Shown: positions 1-7,999 of the stretch, one piece after another
Layout: every line of letters starts with the position of its first letter
Position numbering within the stretch: the stretch's first letter is position 1
NCBI RefSeq assembly: GCF_021811845.1
Contig: NZ_JAJBJB010000001.1
Coordinates: 1-37,537, forward strand
DNA length: 37,537 nt
DNA from: Candidatus Cyrtobacter zanobii
Lineage (GTDB): Bacteria > Pseudomonadota > Alphaproteobacteria > Rickettsiales > Midichloriaceae
Direction of reading: 5' to 3'
The notes under the pieces: generated by a model
What the model saw: only the letters and a program-made list of their open reading frames with translations
What the model was told of the DNA's origin: nothing
The model's database searches: none
Translations under genes and position numbers: made by a program

Positions 1-15
1 TGATAAATCTTTGAA

Positions 16-60
16 AACCTAACTCATTGACACTTCGTGAGTTTTGATAGGTTGTTTTTA
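16..60. terminator. Hairpin, possible bidirectional terminator
   Basis: AACCT (16-20) pairs with AGGTT (49-53) and AACTCA (21-26) with TGAGTT (38-43). The plus strand continues GTTTTTA and the minus strand TTTTC. It could end a gene left of the window on the plus strand, or the small minus-strand ORF at 80-154. The U-tract is short, so this is tentative. Confidence 0.35.
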
Positions 61-79
61 TCAACTAATTTCGATTTTA

Positions 80-154
80 CTATATAAAATAGTAGAGGTT
101 AGCTGCGGGGGTTACAGCGCTCAAGGCTGAAGCCAGTACTAGCCAAGGGATCAT
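80..154 (-). CDS. Possible 24-residue hydrophobic peptide
   Basis: An ATG at 154 opens 24 codons ending in TAG at 80-82. The predicted peptide begins MIPWLVLASALSAV and is almost wholly hydrophobic, so it could span a membrane once. A purine-rich AAGAGGAG lies about 10 bases before the ATG, which is a better ribosome-binding site than most genes here possess. It follows icd on the same strand, after the hairpin at 204-231, and is itself followed by the hairpin at 16-60. I do not recognise a family. A short ORF of this size can arise by chance, so it is offered as a candidate small membrane peptide or leader only. Confidence 0.25.
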   Translation of the reverse strand: MIPWLVLASALSAVTPAANLYYFI

Positions 155-203
155 AAATCCAACACTCCTCTTGATATAGTTAGGTTGTAAGCGCGTGCCA
201 ATA

Positions 204-231
204 AATAGAGGGGAGCGCTTCCCCCTCTATT
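204..231 (-). terminator. Strong hairpin after icd
   Basis: A perfect 10-bp stem (AATAGAGGGG 204-213 with CCCCTCTATT 222-231) with an 8-base loop lies 15 bases past the icd stop codon. No long U-tract follows on the minus strand, so it may be a 3'-end stabiliser rather than a classical terminator. Confidence 0.5.
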
Positions 232-246
232 ACTTAAAAAGAGCTA

Positions 247-1704
247 CTATTGCCCCTGCATATTAGTAAACCCCTCTTGGCCATCATACAGATAGAGCTT
301 GTGTAAGATATGGAAATCTAATCCTATATCATTTAGTAACTGCTGTACCTCTATCATATCCTGCTTAGAGGCTTTTTTATTTTTTGCAAAAAATCTAAAC
401 CTGACTAATCCATCGATATTTGTACTACATCTTTCCATTATTTCAGACCACACCATCATGCCTCTTGCAGATACATTCGCAAGAGCAAGGTTTTTTTGTC
501 CTTTTCTTATTTTATCTACTATATCAGATATAGGTGCGGCTACATCCTCAGTAAATATATCAACACCAATACACTCAACAATAGCCTTCTCTCCTATTGC
601 CTGATATTCGAACGGCTTCATAACTTTTGTAATATTTTCTACAACTGGTATGTGTACTGGTAGCTTGCCGAGGTTCGCAATAACTGCATTAGCAAAATCT
701 TTTGTACTTGCTTTCGCTTTACTTACTGTGGCGCTGTAGATATCTGCTGTATGTATCCCATCTTCTATTGTTTTTAGCAATGCATTCTCTATTTTTGTAG
801 CGACTTCCCCTTGTCCTATATGATGCAGCATTAAGATAGCAGCATTCAAAAGCCCAGATGGGTTTGCAATATTTTTGCCAGCAATATCAGGTGCAGAGCC
901 ATGAACTGCCTCAAATATCGCATAACCAGCACATTTTTCATAACCCGTACCTATATTAGCGCTACCTGCAAGCCCTACAGAGCCAGAAACCTCAGCCGCA
1001 ATATCAGAAATAATATCACCATATAGATTAAGCGTCACGATAACATCAAACAATCCTGGTTTTGATGCTATTTTAGCCGACCCTATATCTACTATTATAC
1101 TATCTGTGCTTATTTCTGGGTAGTCCTTTGCAATTTCTTTAAATGTATTATGAAAGAGACCATCTGTAATCTTCATTATATTATCTTTTATAACGCAAGA
1201 GACCTTTTTTCTGCTATGCAGCCTTGCATATTCAAACGCATACCTGATAATTCTTTCACACCCTTTGCGTGTTATGATTTTAAGAGCAATTCTAGTATTC
1301 ACAGACGTCCTGTACTCTACCCCCGCATATAAATCCTCCTCATTCTCTCTGATGATAACCATGTCCATTTTCTTATCAGAAAGTGGTATATAGCCAGGAA
1401 ATGATCTAACAGGCCTTATATTTGCAAAAAGGCCAAGGGATTTCCTTAATGTAACATTCACACTTTTATATCCACCGCCTTGAGGTGTAGTTAGTGGCGC
1501 CTTAAGCAGTATTTTATTTTTATGTATAACGTCCCACGCACTATCTGGTATGCCAGAGGGTGCGCCGCCTAAGTATGCTTTTTCACCTATCTCAATCTCT
1601 TCAAAATCTAGGTCTGCGCCTGCGTTTTTCAGAATATCAAGTACAGAATTCGTAATTTCTGGTCCTATGCCATCACCCCTTGCAAGTGTTATAGTTTTTT
1701 TCAT
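247..1704 (-). CDS. icd: Isocitrate dehydrogenase, long rickettsial type
   Basis: Oxidatively decarboxylates isocitrate to 2-oxoglutarate in the TCA cycle, in the cytosol. The N-terminal dehydrogenase fold starts with the typical ARGDGIGPEIT. The substrate loop reads SVNVTLRKSLGLFANIRPVR (S, N and the arginines that bind isocitrate). RENEEDLYAGVEY, the lysine in VIKDNIMKITDG and the aspartates in DIISDIAAEVSG are the expected active-site elements, and VHGSAPDIAGKNIANPS is the cofactor loop. About 150 further residues follow the catalytic part, as in the long IDH of Rickettsia and Thermus (about 480-495 residues) and unlike the shorter E. coli enzyme. The cofactor preference, NADP or NAD, cannot be settled by eye. 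It is a single-gene unit ending at the hairpin at 204-231. The ATG at 1704 starts directly with the conserved first strand. Confidence 0.95.
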   Translation of the reverse strand: MKKTITLARGDGIGPEITNSVLDILKNAGADLDFEEIEIGEKAYLGGAPSGIPDSAWDVIHKNKILLKAPLTTPQGGGYKSVNVTLRKSLGLFANIRPVRSFPGYIPLSDKKMDMVIIRENEEDLYAGVEYRTSVNTRIALKIITRKGCERIIRYAFEYARLHSRKKVSCVIKDNIMKITDGLFHNTFKEIAKDYPEISTDSIIVDIGSAKIASKPGLFDVIVTLNLYGDIISDIAAEVSGSVGLAGSANIGTGYEKCAGYAIFEAVHGSAPDIAGKNIANPSGLLNAAILMLHHIGQGEVATKIENALLKTIEDGIHTADIYSATVSKAKASTKDFANAVIANLGKLPVHIPVVENITKVMKPFEYQAIGEKAIVECIGVDIFTEDVAAPISDIVDKIRKGQKNLALANVSARGMMVWSEIMERCSTNIDGLVRFRFFAKNKKASKQDMIEVQQLLNDIGLDFHILHKLYLYDGQEGFTNMQGQ

Positions 1705-2049
1705 AGAAAATTAATAAAAATTATACTGGTCAACATAGTAGTAGCTGAGGGTATCATAATAAAAGCACATAGGCTAGGGCAAACAACTTATGCTGTACTG
1801 TATTGCATAATCACCTAGGATTGATAGGAGTAGCATGCTATATTGTTGGTGTATAAATCTTGGATCACTAGTCGCAACTGTAGTACATTGCAAATTCACT
1901 CAAATGGCTCGATATAATACTATCGTACCAAGGCATTGCAAGAAATATAGGTTTTTAATCTTTTATTCAATATAGAAAATTTGTTATCTTGTAATTCATT
2001 AGATTAAATCTTAATATTTAAATATGAATTTAATAAGCCATATCTAGAT
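1705..2049. other. Divergent intergenic region, icd / 685-residue gene
   Basis: These 345 bases separate two divergently read genes and should carry both promoters. For the rightward gene a candidate is TTGTTA (1981-1986), 17-base spacer, TTAAAT (2004-2009). On the minus strand a TATAAT lies about 20 bases before the icd ATG, without a clear -35 box. I see no RNA gene and no further ORF. Confidence 0.3.
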
Positions 2050-4107
2050 ATGAAATTGAGAAGTTTACAAGGTACAGATATTTATTCTAACTTTAAGAAA
2101 GAGGTCACAGATGCCAAAACCACATACGGTATATCAGAAGCAATCATTGATCTTAGGAGCAACATAATTAAGAGTAATGAGCCTATAGAGGAATTAGTAA
2201 TGGGTTCAGTAGATTATGTGCTTCAAAAGATTCTATCTGAGAATGGTATTATAGAAAGTAATATATATAACTCTATCATAAGTGGATCTGATGTTGATCT
2301 TAATCTATTCAAAGATCAAGATTCTCTGAATCAGGGGGATGGACGTTATGATAAGCTTCATACAATGCTAGATAGCAACGAAGCTATTTTGGAGGCTATG
2401 GCTTTATTTCAAAAAGATAAGGAGATGCAATATAATCGTACAGGTGAAGATCTTACTGAGAGGCAAAGAAATTTCCTAGGGGCATTTTTGGATAATGCCG
2501 TTGGTAATGCAGCGCTAAATAGCAAGCTATCAGAGCTTGCAAACAATAAAAGTGTTTATTTTAATTTGAATTTTAAAGAGGAGATAGATGGGCTGAAGAG
2601 GTTTTCTTACAAAAGTAGAGTGCTGGATGATGTTTTAGAGCAAGGGGATAAGGTAGACTCTTTGGGTGTAATAGGCAAGAATTCTACAATTCCATATAGT
2701 AAAAGGTTTACATTAGAAGAATTTGGAAAGCTATCAGATCTTCATGCTGCATATTCATCAATCAGCCGTTTTAGTGCAAGCTGTGGTGATACCGATGCGT
2801 TCAACAAATTGAGTAATGTGCTTAAGATTGGAGAAAGTGCTGGCCACTTTCTCCAACATATAGAAGAGGAGTTTATGATACATGCCACAAACGATTACAA
2901 AGCAGGAGATATTGTCATGTATGATATAGACAAAAGGGCTATGGTTACAAATAACAAACCAAATAGGGAGAGTGAGTTAATAAAAAAATATATTACAAAT
3001 TATGGTCATGCCGCAACAGTTGCTGTTGAAGGTGGTAAGGCGAAGCTTTCTCATGTTTATGGTGAATATGAGGTTGATGATTTTGACATGAGAAAAGGTA
3101 TTTTCTCTGATACCTATAGAATAGATTTAAGTGCATTGCTAACCAAAGAAGCAGCGCAAGCAGCACAAAAATTATATGGAGATCAATGGAAAGAAAGGGT
3201 GAATGAGGTATATCAAGATGTGAGCTCTCAATCATTCGAATTAAGTCAAAAAGACAGGGTATATAATGGAATAATTAATTCAAGCGATAAAAGGTTCAAG
3301 GCTGGTATTGCGTCCTACGTGCCGCTTGGACATAAATCATTGAAGGCTACAGATTGGGAAAGTATGCGAGAGCAGTTTAATGATCCATCCAAAACGGCAA
3401 AAGAAATGATATGTTCGGAATTTGCATCAAGACTTGCAATAGTTACTTTTATGGAAAGTAATGAAAAGTTACAAGAAATGCTTGGCGTAAAGGATAAGGT
3501 GCTTAATATACCATTTTCTAGGCATGAAGATTTGAATAAGGTTAATCCTGGAAGGTTAATGGATATCTTAAATAGAGCAGGTTGTATAGAGGAAGTGCCG
3601 CCATCAGGAATGCAAATACAGATATTCAAAAGGCCCGAAGAGGACATGAGGAAAATTACTTCAGAAATTTGCAGGCAGTTCAAAGACGGGATCTCTAGAG
3701 GAATAGACGCAGAAGAGATTTGCGTAAACTTAGTAAATACTTTTGAAAGAGAGCATAATAAGCGTTTTCCAAATGATCAACTTAAATTAGATGCAAGCAC
3801 AAAAGATATGATGGTAATATTAATTAAAGGTGAAGTGGATAATATACAAAAACAAGTGCAAGACACACAAAACGCACACAATGAAGGGAAGAAAAATAGT
3901 ATCTTTGCTAAAATTTATAACGCCACTTGTAACATAGTGGGTAAGTTGTATAGAAAGCTTGATCAGCACATTGATCAAAATATAGTAAAAGAGACCGTTA
4001 ACATAATTGATAAGTTTGTAGAAGGTGCAGAAAAACATGGCAGTTGGGTGAATAGGTTCCATAATAATGTGCAACGTGTTGGGGCAGATGGGGTTGGTGT
4101 TAGGTAG
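2050..4107 (+). CDS. Unrecognised 685-residue protein, permuted papain-like (NlpC/P60/YiiX-type) candidate
   Basis: I do not recognise the whole protein. Between residues 290 and 470 it has the sequence order of permuted papain-fold hydrolases: a GDIVMYD strand, then GHAATVA with H320, then SHVYGEY with H335, and about 120 residues later ICSEF with C455, S456, E457. In YiiX/permuted NlpC-P60 families the GH-hydrophobic and C-S-E motifs carry the catalytic His and Cys, so a cysteine hydrolase or acyltransferase acting on a lipid, peptide or protein is plausible. The first 280 residues and the last 200 are helical and charged, without signal peptide or membrane segment. The C-terminus ends in a mildly basic stretch. 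It stands alone, divergent from icd and followed by tRNA-His. A large stand-alone protein of this build in an intracellular bacterium may be a secreted effector, but that is inference. No strong ribosome-binding site precedes the ATG. Confidence 0.75.
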   Translation: MKLRSLQGTDIYSNFKKEVTDAKTTYGISEAIIDLRSNIIKSNEPIEELVMGSVDYVLQKILSENGIIESNIYNSIISGSDVDLNLFKDQDSLNQGDGRYDKLHTMLDSNEAILEAMALFQKDKEMQYNRTGEDLTERQRNFLGAFLDNAVGNAALNSKLSELANNKSVYFNLNFKEEIDGLKRFSYKSRVLDDVLEQGDKVDSLGVIGKNSTIPYSKRFTLEEFGKLSDLHAAYSSISRFSASCGDTDAFNKLSNVLKIGESAGHFLQHIEEEFMIHATNDYKAGDIVMYDIDKRAMVTNNKPNRESELIKKYITNYGHAATVAVEGGKAKLSHVYGEYEVDDFDMRKGIFSDTYRIDLSALLTKEAAQAAQKLYGDQWKERVNEVYQDVSSQSFELSQKDRVYNGIINSSDKRFKAGIASYVPLGHKSLKATDWESMREQFNDPSKTAKEMICSEFASRLAIVTFMESNEKLQEMLGVKDKVLNIPFSRHEDLNKVNPGRLMDILNRAGCIEEVPPSGMQIQIFKRPEEDMRKITSEICRQFKDGISRGIDAEEICVNLVNTFEREHNKRFPNDQLKLDASTKDMMVILIKGEVDNIQKQVQDTQNAHNEGKKNSIFAKIYNATCNIVGKLYRKLDQHIDQNIVKETVNIIDKFVEGAEKHGSWVNRFHNNVQRVGADGVGVR

Positions 4108-4154
4108 CTTTGGTTTAGTGTATAAAAATATTTATATCTTTGGTTAATAGGTAG

Positions 4155-4169
4155 TAGACTTTTAGTCTA
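4155..4169 (+). terminator. Small hairpin after the 685-residue gene
   Basis: TAGAC (4155-4159) and GTCTA (4165-4169) form a 5-bp stem with loop TTTTA, about 50 bases past the stop codon. The following TCTTGT is a poor U-tract, so termination here is only possible. Confidence 0.25.
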
Positions 4170-4194
4170 TCTTGTAGATATTATAGCGGTTTGC

Positions 4195-4269
4195 GGTGGG
4201 CATAGCTCAGCTGGTTAGAGCGCGAGTTTGTGGTACTCGAGGTCGCGGGTTCGACCCCCGTTGCTCACC
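4195..4269 (+). tRNA. tRNA-His (anticodon GTG)
   Basis: The cloverleaf closes fully: acceptor GTGGGCA with TGCTCAC, D arm GCTC/GAGC, anticodon stem CGAGT/ACTCG with loop TTGTGGT giving anticodon GTG, and T arm GCGGG/CCCGT around TTCGACC. The extra 5' G at 4195 pairs with discriminator C at 4269, the hallmark G(-1):C73 of tRNA-His. CCA is not encoded (CCT follows), so a CCA-adding enzyme is needed. Confidence 0.97.
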
Positions 4270-4281
4270 CCTCTTGTTCAT

Positions 4282-4304
4282 GAGCACTAAAGGTGCTTGG
4301 TTTT
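4282..4304 (+). terminator. Terminator-like hairpin after tRNA-His
   Basis: GAGCAC (4282-4287) pairs with GTGCTT (4293-4298), followed by GGTTTTG. It begins the A-free, G/T-rich trailer described among the findings. Confidence 0.4.
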
Positions 4305-4333
4305 GTGTGCCCTTGCTGCTGTCTTGTGTGCTC
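4292..4333 (+). other. A-free G/T-rich trailer after tRNA-His
   Basis: 42 consecutive bases without a single A on the transcribed-sense strand, containing GTGTGC, GCTGCT and GTCTTGTGTG. Similar trailers lie behind tRNA-Arg, rpsI and the outer-membrane-protein gene. Function unknown. Confidence 0.5.
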
Positions 4334-4406
4334 AGTGTTAGGCTAGTTGGCTAATCCTTGTTTGTACAAACTTTCTAAAAGGTGTATGCATAAAATAGAC
4401 TGTTAG

Positions 4407-5126
4407 CTACCCGCGGCCGCCATGATCTTGCTGTTGCTCGTTCCCCTTTGCGCTCCGTACTTTATCTGCATGGCTTCTCTCATCATGTGCACTTCTAGGA
4501 AATTTATCTCTCCACTGCGTTGTTCCCTGTAGTTGTTGCTCGCCTTTTTGTACATCCTTTGGGCCTTCAACTTCCTGATCGTGCTTTATGTTAACATTCA
4601 GGTTTGCCTCTAATGCATTTGAAAGGGTTGTAATCTTCTCGCCTATTTCTTGTAGCGAAACCTGTAAATTTTCCCCTCTATCAGTTACTTTGTTAACATC
4701 TTCTTTATCCTTCTCATCTTTTCCTTTCTCAAACATCTCTTTTATTGCACCATATATGTGCATTATTGCGCTGATAACCCCCTCTTTCTCAAATTTTTCC
4801 ACACCTTCAGCTAGCCCTTTTAGTAGCCTGAATGTTTTATATAATGTGCTAAACTCTTTATGGTCATCTAGCTTATTTTCTGTATCAGTTAGGCCATCTG
4901 CAATCGTTTTAACAACACCAGCAAGCTGTGCTAGTGATTCCTTTAATATATATTTTGCAAAATCTACAGTTGGGTTTTTAATTCCTAGAAAATTTTGCAC
5001 CATATCAAACACTTGCCCAAGAGTTTCCCTAGCATTATCAACTATTCCCTTTTTCTGTTCTTGATCTTGTAAGTCTGTTGCCCCTAAATCAGTATCTTGC
5101 ATAAAATTTACATTTAATAACCACAT
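4407..5126 (-). CDS. Unrecognised helical protein with basic, Gln-rich tail
   Basis: I do not recognise this protein. From the ATG at 5126 it has 239 residues. The middle is largely alpha-helical and amphipathic (for instance RETLGQVFDMVQNFLG and GVISAIMHIYGAIKEMF), with a charged linker (GKDEKDKEDVNKV) and a further helix containing SLQEIGEKITTLSNALEANL. The last 45 residues are hydrophilic, rich in Q, H, R and K. There is no signal peptide and no clear membrane span. A TTG at 5159 in the same frame and an ATG at 5102 are alternative starts. The TTG lies within a 26-base palindrome, which argues against it. The promoter has a TATAAT embedded in one palindrome and the mRNA would begin with another. 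Hydrophilic basic C-termini occur in type IV secretion substrates, but nothing here proves export. Confidence 0.65.
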   Translation of the reverse strand: MWLLNVNFMQDTDLGATDLQDQEQKKGIVDNARETLGQVFDMVQNFLGIKNPTVDFAKYILKESLAQLAGVVKTIADGLTDTENKLDDHKEFSTLYKTFRLLKGLAEGVEKFEKEGVISAIMHIYGAIKEMFEKGKDEKDKEDVNKVTDRGENLQVSLQEIGEKITTLSNALEANLNVNIKHDQEVEGPKDVQKGEQQLQGTTQWRDKFPRSAHDERSHADKVRSAKGNEQQQDHGGRG

Positions 5127-5153
5127 ATTAACAAAAGCATATGGGGCTATATA

Positions 5154-5179
5154 TTTCAATATATTTTAATATATTGAAA
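5154..5179 (-). promoter_or_regulatory. 26-base palindrome at the 5' end of the helical-protein mRNA
   Basis: TTTCAATATAT (5154-5164) and ATATATTGAAA (5169-5179) are perfect 11-base arms around a 4-base centre. With the -10 box at 5187-5192 on the minus strand, transcription would start near 5180, so the palindrome would form the first hairpin of the transcript or an operator. Confidence 0.5.
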
Positions 5180-5186
5180 AGCTTAT

Positions 5187-5204
5187 ATTATAGGCATGCC
5201 TATA
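5187..5204 (-). promoter_or_regulatory. -10 box overlapping a 16-base palindrome
   Basis: TATAGGCATGCCTATA (5189-5204) is a perfect 16-base palindrome. On the minus strand it overlaps TATAAT (5187-5192), a consensus -10 box for the helical-protein gene. The -35 position is poor, as expected where a regulator assists or blocks polymerase. It lies just after the gltX stop codon. Confidence 0.45.
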
Positions 5205-5216
5205 TGTAGTAATCAC

Positions 5217-6599
5217 TTATGATTTGATAGTATTAGAGTTGGAAATACGCCTCAGAACTTCTTCTTTCCCCAAAGCATACATAAAATCGTATAAGCCTTG
5301 AGACTTGAATGTACCTATTACAACTGCTCGTAATTGCTTCATTATTAATGCTTTTTGAAAATTGCTATGTGTGATTAGTGCTTCACATGTTGCCTTAATT
5401 TGATCATGTTGCCAATTTTCTTCTTGCTGCAATGCATTATATAGATTTTGGAAAAAATCCATATCTAATCCTTTTGCAACTATTTCTTGGCATTGTTCAT
5501 CTAGTTGAATTTTATCTGTAATTAATAAATTCGCATAATCTTTCAATTCATTTAGCGTATGTGAACGCTTTTTTATTTCCATAATGGCGCGTTCTATCAT
5601 TGATACCTTTTTACTATTCTGTATAGCAAGGCTGCTTGATAAAAATGATACAAGCTCTGTATCATTTTTTATATTAATATAGTGGTGGTTAAGGAAGTTT
5701 AGCTTATCAACATCAAATCTAGCAGGTGACTTTCCTAAATCTGCAAGATCGAATATTTTAGCTGCCTCGTGCATAGTAATGATTTCAATATCATCTTTAC
5801 CCCAACCTAATCGCAGCAGATAGTTTGCTAATGCTTCTGGCAAATAGCCTTTTTCTCTATATTCATTAGTATCAGTTGCTCCTTTCCTCTTGGACATCTT
5901 CTCTCCCATTTTATTATGTATTAATGGGATATGCGTAAAGCTCGGTATTTTTTCTCCTAGAGCTTTATATATTATGATCTGATGAAATGTATTTGTAATA
6001 TGGTCATCGCCTCTTATTACGTGCGATATTTTCATATCAGCATCATCAACTGCTGCTGCAAGCGAATATGTGGGAAACCCATCTGATTTTAATATTATCA
6101 AATCTTCAAGTTCTGTACTATTCACAGAGAGTTGCCCCCTCAATTCATCATAAAATCCAACTATATCCTCTAAATCACATTTAAGTCTAACAACGTAATC
6201 CTTTCCCTTTATAATTTCATGTCTATCACGCCATATGCTTCTAATCTTCTGATGAGGGGATTCCAGCTTCATTTGATATATTTCATCTTGTGAAAGGTAG
6301 CACCTATATGCAAACCCCTTATCTATGAGATACTCTACTTTTTGCCTATACAGCTCCAATCTTTGCGATTGGAATACTATATCATCATCCCAGTTTATGC
6401 CGAGCCACTCAAGATTTTGTGTGATTTGATGTACAAGCTGTGGGTCAGAACGCTCTTTATCAGTATCTTCAATTCGCAGAAAAAACTTACCGTTGTGCCT
6501 ATGGCTAAAGAGCCAGTTGAATAGAGCGGTTCTCACGCCGCCTATATGCAGCTTTCCTGTAGGGCTAGGGGCAAATCTAGTCCTTACTTGAGCATCCAT
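5217..6599 (-). CDS. gltX: Glutamyl-tRNA synthetase
   Basis: Charges tRNA with glutamate, a class I aminoacyl-tRNA synthetase. The N-terminal Rossmann domain carries FAPSPTGKLHIGG (HIGH-type motif at residues 18-21), the tRNA-acceptor region follows, and KMSKRKG (residues 234-240) is the KMSKS-type ATP-binding motif. The C-terminal third is the anticodon-binding helical domain. The 460-residue length is normal. Rickettsiales commonly have two GltX paralogues, one of which charges tRNA-Gln for later amidation. Which one this is cannot be told here. AGAGGT lies 11 bases upstream of the ATG at 6599, an unusually clear ribosome-binding site for this window. The gene is monocistronic, with a good promoter at 6633-6661. 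Confidence 0.95.
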   Translation of the reverse strand: MDAQVRTRFAPSPTGKLHIGGVRTALFNWLFSHRHNGKFFLRIEDTDKERSDPQLVHQITQNLEWLGINWDDDIVFQSQRLELYRQKVEYLIDKGFAYRCYLSQDEIYQMKLESPHQKIRSIWRDRHEIIKGKDYVVRLKCDLEDIVGFYDELRGQLSVNSTELEDLIILKSDGFPTYSLAAAVDDADMKISHVIRGDDHITNTFHQIIIYKALGEKIPSFTHIPLIHNKMGEKMSKRKGATDTNEYREKGYLPEALANYLLRLGWGKDDIEIITMHEAAKIFDLADLGKSPARFDVDKLNFLNHHYINIKNDTELVSFLSSSLAIQNSKKVSMIERAIMEIKKRSHTLNELKDYANLLITDKIQLDEQCQEIVAKGLDMDFFQNLYNALQQEENWQHDQIKATCEALITHSNFQKALIMKQLRAVVIGTFKSQGLYDFMYALGKEEVLRRISNSNTIKS

Positions 6600-6632
6600 T
6601 CGAAATTACCTCTAACTTAATACTAGAGCAGA

Positions 6633-6661
6633 GTTATACACATTTATACTGGCATCATCAA
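6633..6661 (-). promoter_or_regulatory. gltX promoter
   Basis: On the minus strand TTGATG (6656-6661), a 17-base spacer and TATAAC (6633-6638) form a near-consensus sigma-70 promoter about 35 bases upstream of the gltX start. Confidence 0.6.
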
Positions 6662-6729
6662 TAGCGCTGCAGTAAGTGGGCGTATAAGAGGTATGGAGTA
6701 TATAAGGCATTATCTAGAAGAAGTTGATA

Positions 6730-6757
6730 GATTATAAATGAAGGATTATAAATGAAG
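6730..6757. repeat. 14-base tandem duplication
   Basis: GATTATAAATGAAG occurs twice head to tail (6730-6743 and 6744-6757), within the IS remnant. Confidence 0.9.
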
Positions 6758-7023
6758 ATAATAGTATGTTGGATAAAGAAGCGTTCTATAGGGGAGAAGA
6801 TGTTAGAAAGATGGAAGGAATGCAAGAAGTGTAATAATATTAGTTAAGAACGGAGCACACGATGAAGTATAAAGATACAAATGCAAAAGCGTCTTTCGAG
6901 GAAAAGAAGTTAAGTATAATGCGGAGTGCAAGTTATCAACTGCTTCTAGGCAATGCTTGGATAATGCTGTATGCAAGAAAGTTGTCAAAAGCCTACAGTG
7001 CCAGAAAATTTACAATAGGTAGG

Positions 7024-7131
7024 GTATAGCAGAGGCAAATAAGATTGAGAAATAAACGGGGCAATTTATGCCAAAATTATCTCTATTCACGCCTTACAAA
7101 CCGTCTCATGCTCTGTTGCCCAAGCTATAGA
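7024..7131 (+). repeat. MITE-like element, copy B
   Basis: About 108 bases from GTATAGCAGAGGCA to TGTTGCCCAAGCTATAG. It aligns along its length with the copy at 21729-21836, and its right part (CGCCTTACAAACCGTCTCATG) is nearly identical to 21540-21570. Its right terminal repeat is more decayed than in that copy. Confidence 0.6.
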
Positions 7132-7335
7132 CGAAATGTGGCATTTTTGTAGATTCAAAAAAACAAAATATGGATTTGGAAAGCCTATAGTAGGGAGCTC
7201 AGAAAAGTTGTTGCTTGTGTTAGATATGCCATAGCATAAACAGCGCATTACGATAGAAGTAGGCATGAGATCGAAGTGGTGTTGTATAGCAAGTGATAAA
7301 TCAATAATTCGACTATATTATAAATGGCCGCTCTT

Positions 7336-7989
7336 TTACACAACTGGGTGGTCTACTAAGCTGCCTATAAAACACCTAAGTCCAGTTCTGCGTTCTTTCT
7401 TTAGCCGCTCAGCCCTTAAAATAGAAACAAGTTTAGCAAGGCTTTGATCTAAATATTTGTTAATTATAACATAATCATATTCATGCCAATGCATGATCTC
7501 GCTATCAGCTTCTTTTAGTCTATAGTCCACAAACAGTGAATCCTCGTCATCTATATGCCTATTTATTAATCTTTTTGCTAATTCATCTTTTGAAGGTGGG
7601 AGCAAAAATACACTTGCAACGTCTTCACGTGCTGTAGAAATGATTTGCCTGTGCCCTTGCCAATCTATGTCGAATAAAACATCTTCGCCTAGAGCAAGCT
7701 TTTGTTCTACAAAGTGTTTTGGTGTGCCATATAAATTCCCAAATACCTCTGCATATTCAAGAAACTCATCCATTTCGACCATTTGTCTAAATTCATCTCT
7801 TGTAACGAATATATACTCCCTGCCATTTTGTTCCTCTGGTCTTCTTTCTCTTGTAGTTACAGAAATCGAAGTATGTATATGTTTATCTTCCTCTCTCAGC
7901 ATTTTTGATAACGTGGTTTTTCCAGTACCAGACGGCGCTGATAATATGAACATCAATCCTCTCCTGCTTATTTTATTACAATCAACCAT
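7336..7989 (-). CDS. gmk: Guanylate kinase
   Basis: Phosphorylates GMP to GDP with ATP in purine nucleotide supply. The P-loop SAPSGTGKTT lies at residues 17-26. TRERRPEEQNGREYIFVT is the GMP-binding region, and LFDIDWQG and VFLLPPS are conserved core strands. From the ATG at 7989 the protein has 217 residues, close to the family norm of about 205-210. The frame is open upstream to 8043, but starting there would put 18 unneeded residues in front and overlap gshB. The gene follows gshB by 10 bases and shares its transcript. The IS graveyard lies downstream. Confidence 0.95.
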   Translation of the reverse strand: MVDCNKISRRGLMFILSAPSGTGKTTLSKMLREEDKHIHTSISVTTRERRPEEQNGREYIFVTRDEFRQMVEMDEFLEYAEVFGNLYGTPKHFVEQKLALGEDVLFDIDWQGHRQIISTAREDVASVFLLPPSKDELAKRLINRHIDDEDSLFVDYRLKEADSEIMHWHEYDYVIINKYLDQSLAKLVSILRAERLKKERRTGLRCFIGSLVDHPVV

Positions 7990-7999
7990 ACTAGTGAGT

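Larger units (their letters stand above)
6704..7250 (+). mobile_element. Decayed IS1-family remnants, nested with a miniature element
   Basis: No intact gene fills 6600-7335. Imperfect inverted repeats lie at 6704-6728 and 6935-6958 (AAGGCATTATCTAGAAG... against its reverse complement). From 6862 the plus strand reads MKYKDTNAKASFEEKKLSI, a start shared with the IS1 remnant at 20934. From about 7125 two frames together read DEMWHF..KKTK then WIWKAYSRELRKVVACV, which matches the start of an IS1-type InsB catalytic domain (DEMW...). Frameshifts and stops make it inactive. The miniature element at 7024-7131 sits between the two halves. A 14-base tandem duplication lies at 6730-6757. Confidence 0.6.

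Noticed and set aside
6803-6988. 61-residue minus-strand frame in the IS remnant
   Set aside because: Antisense to the IS1-like InsA fragment; no independent support.
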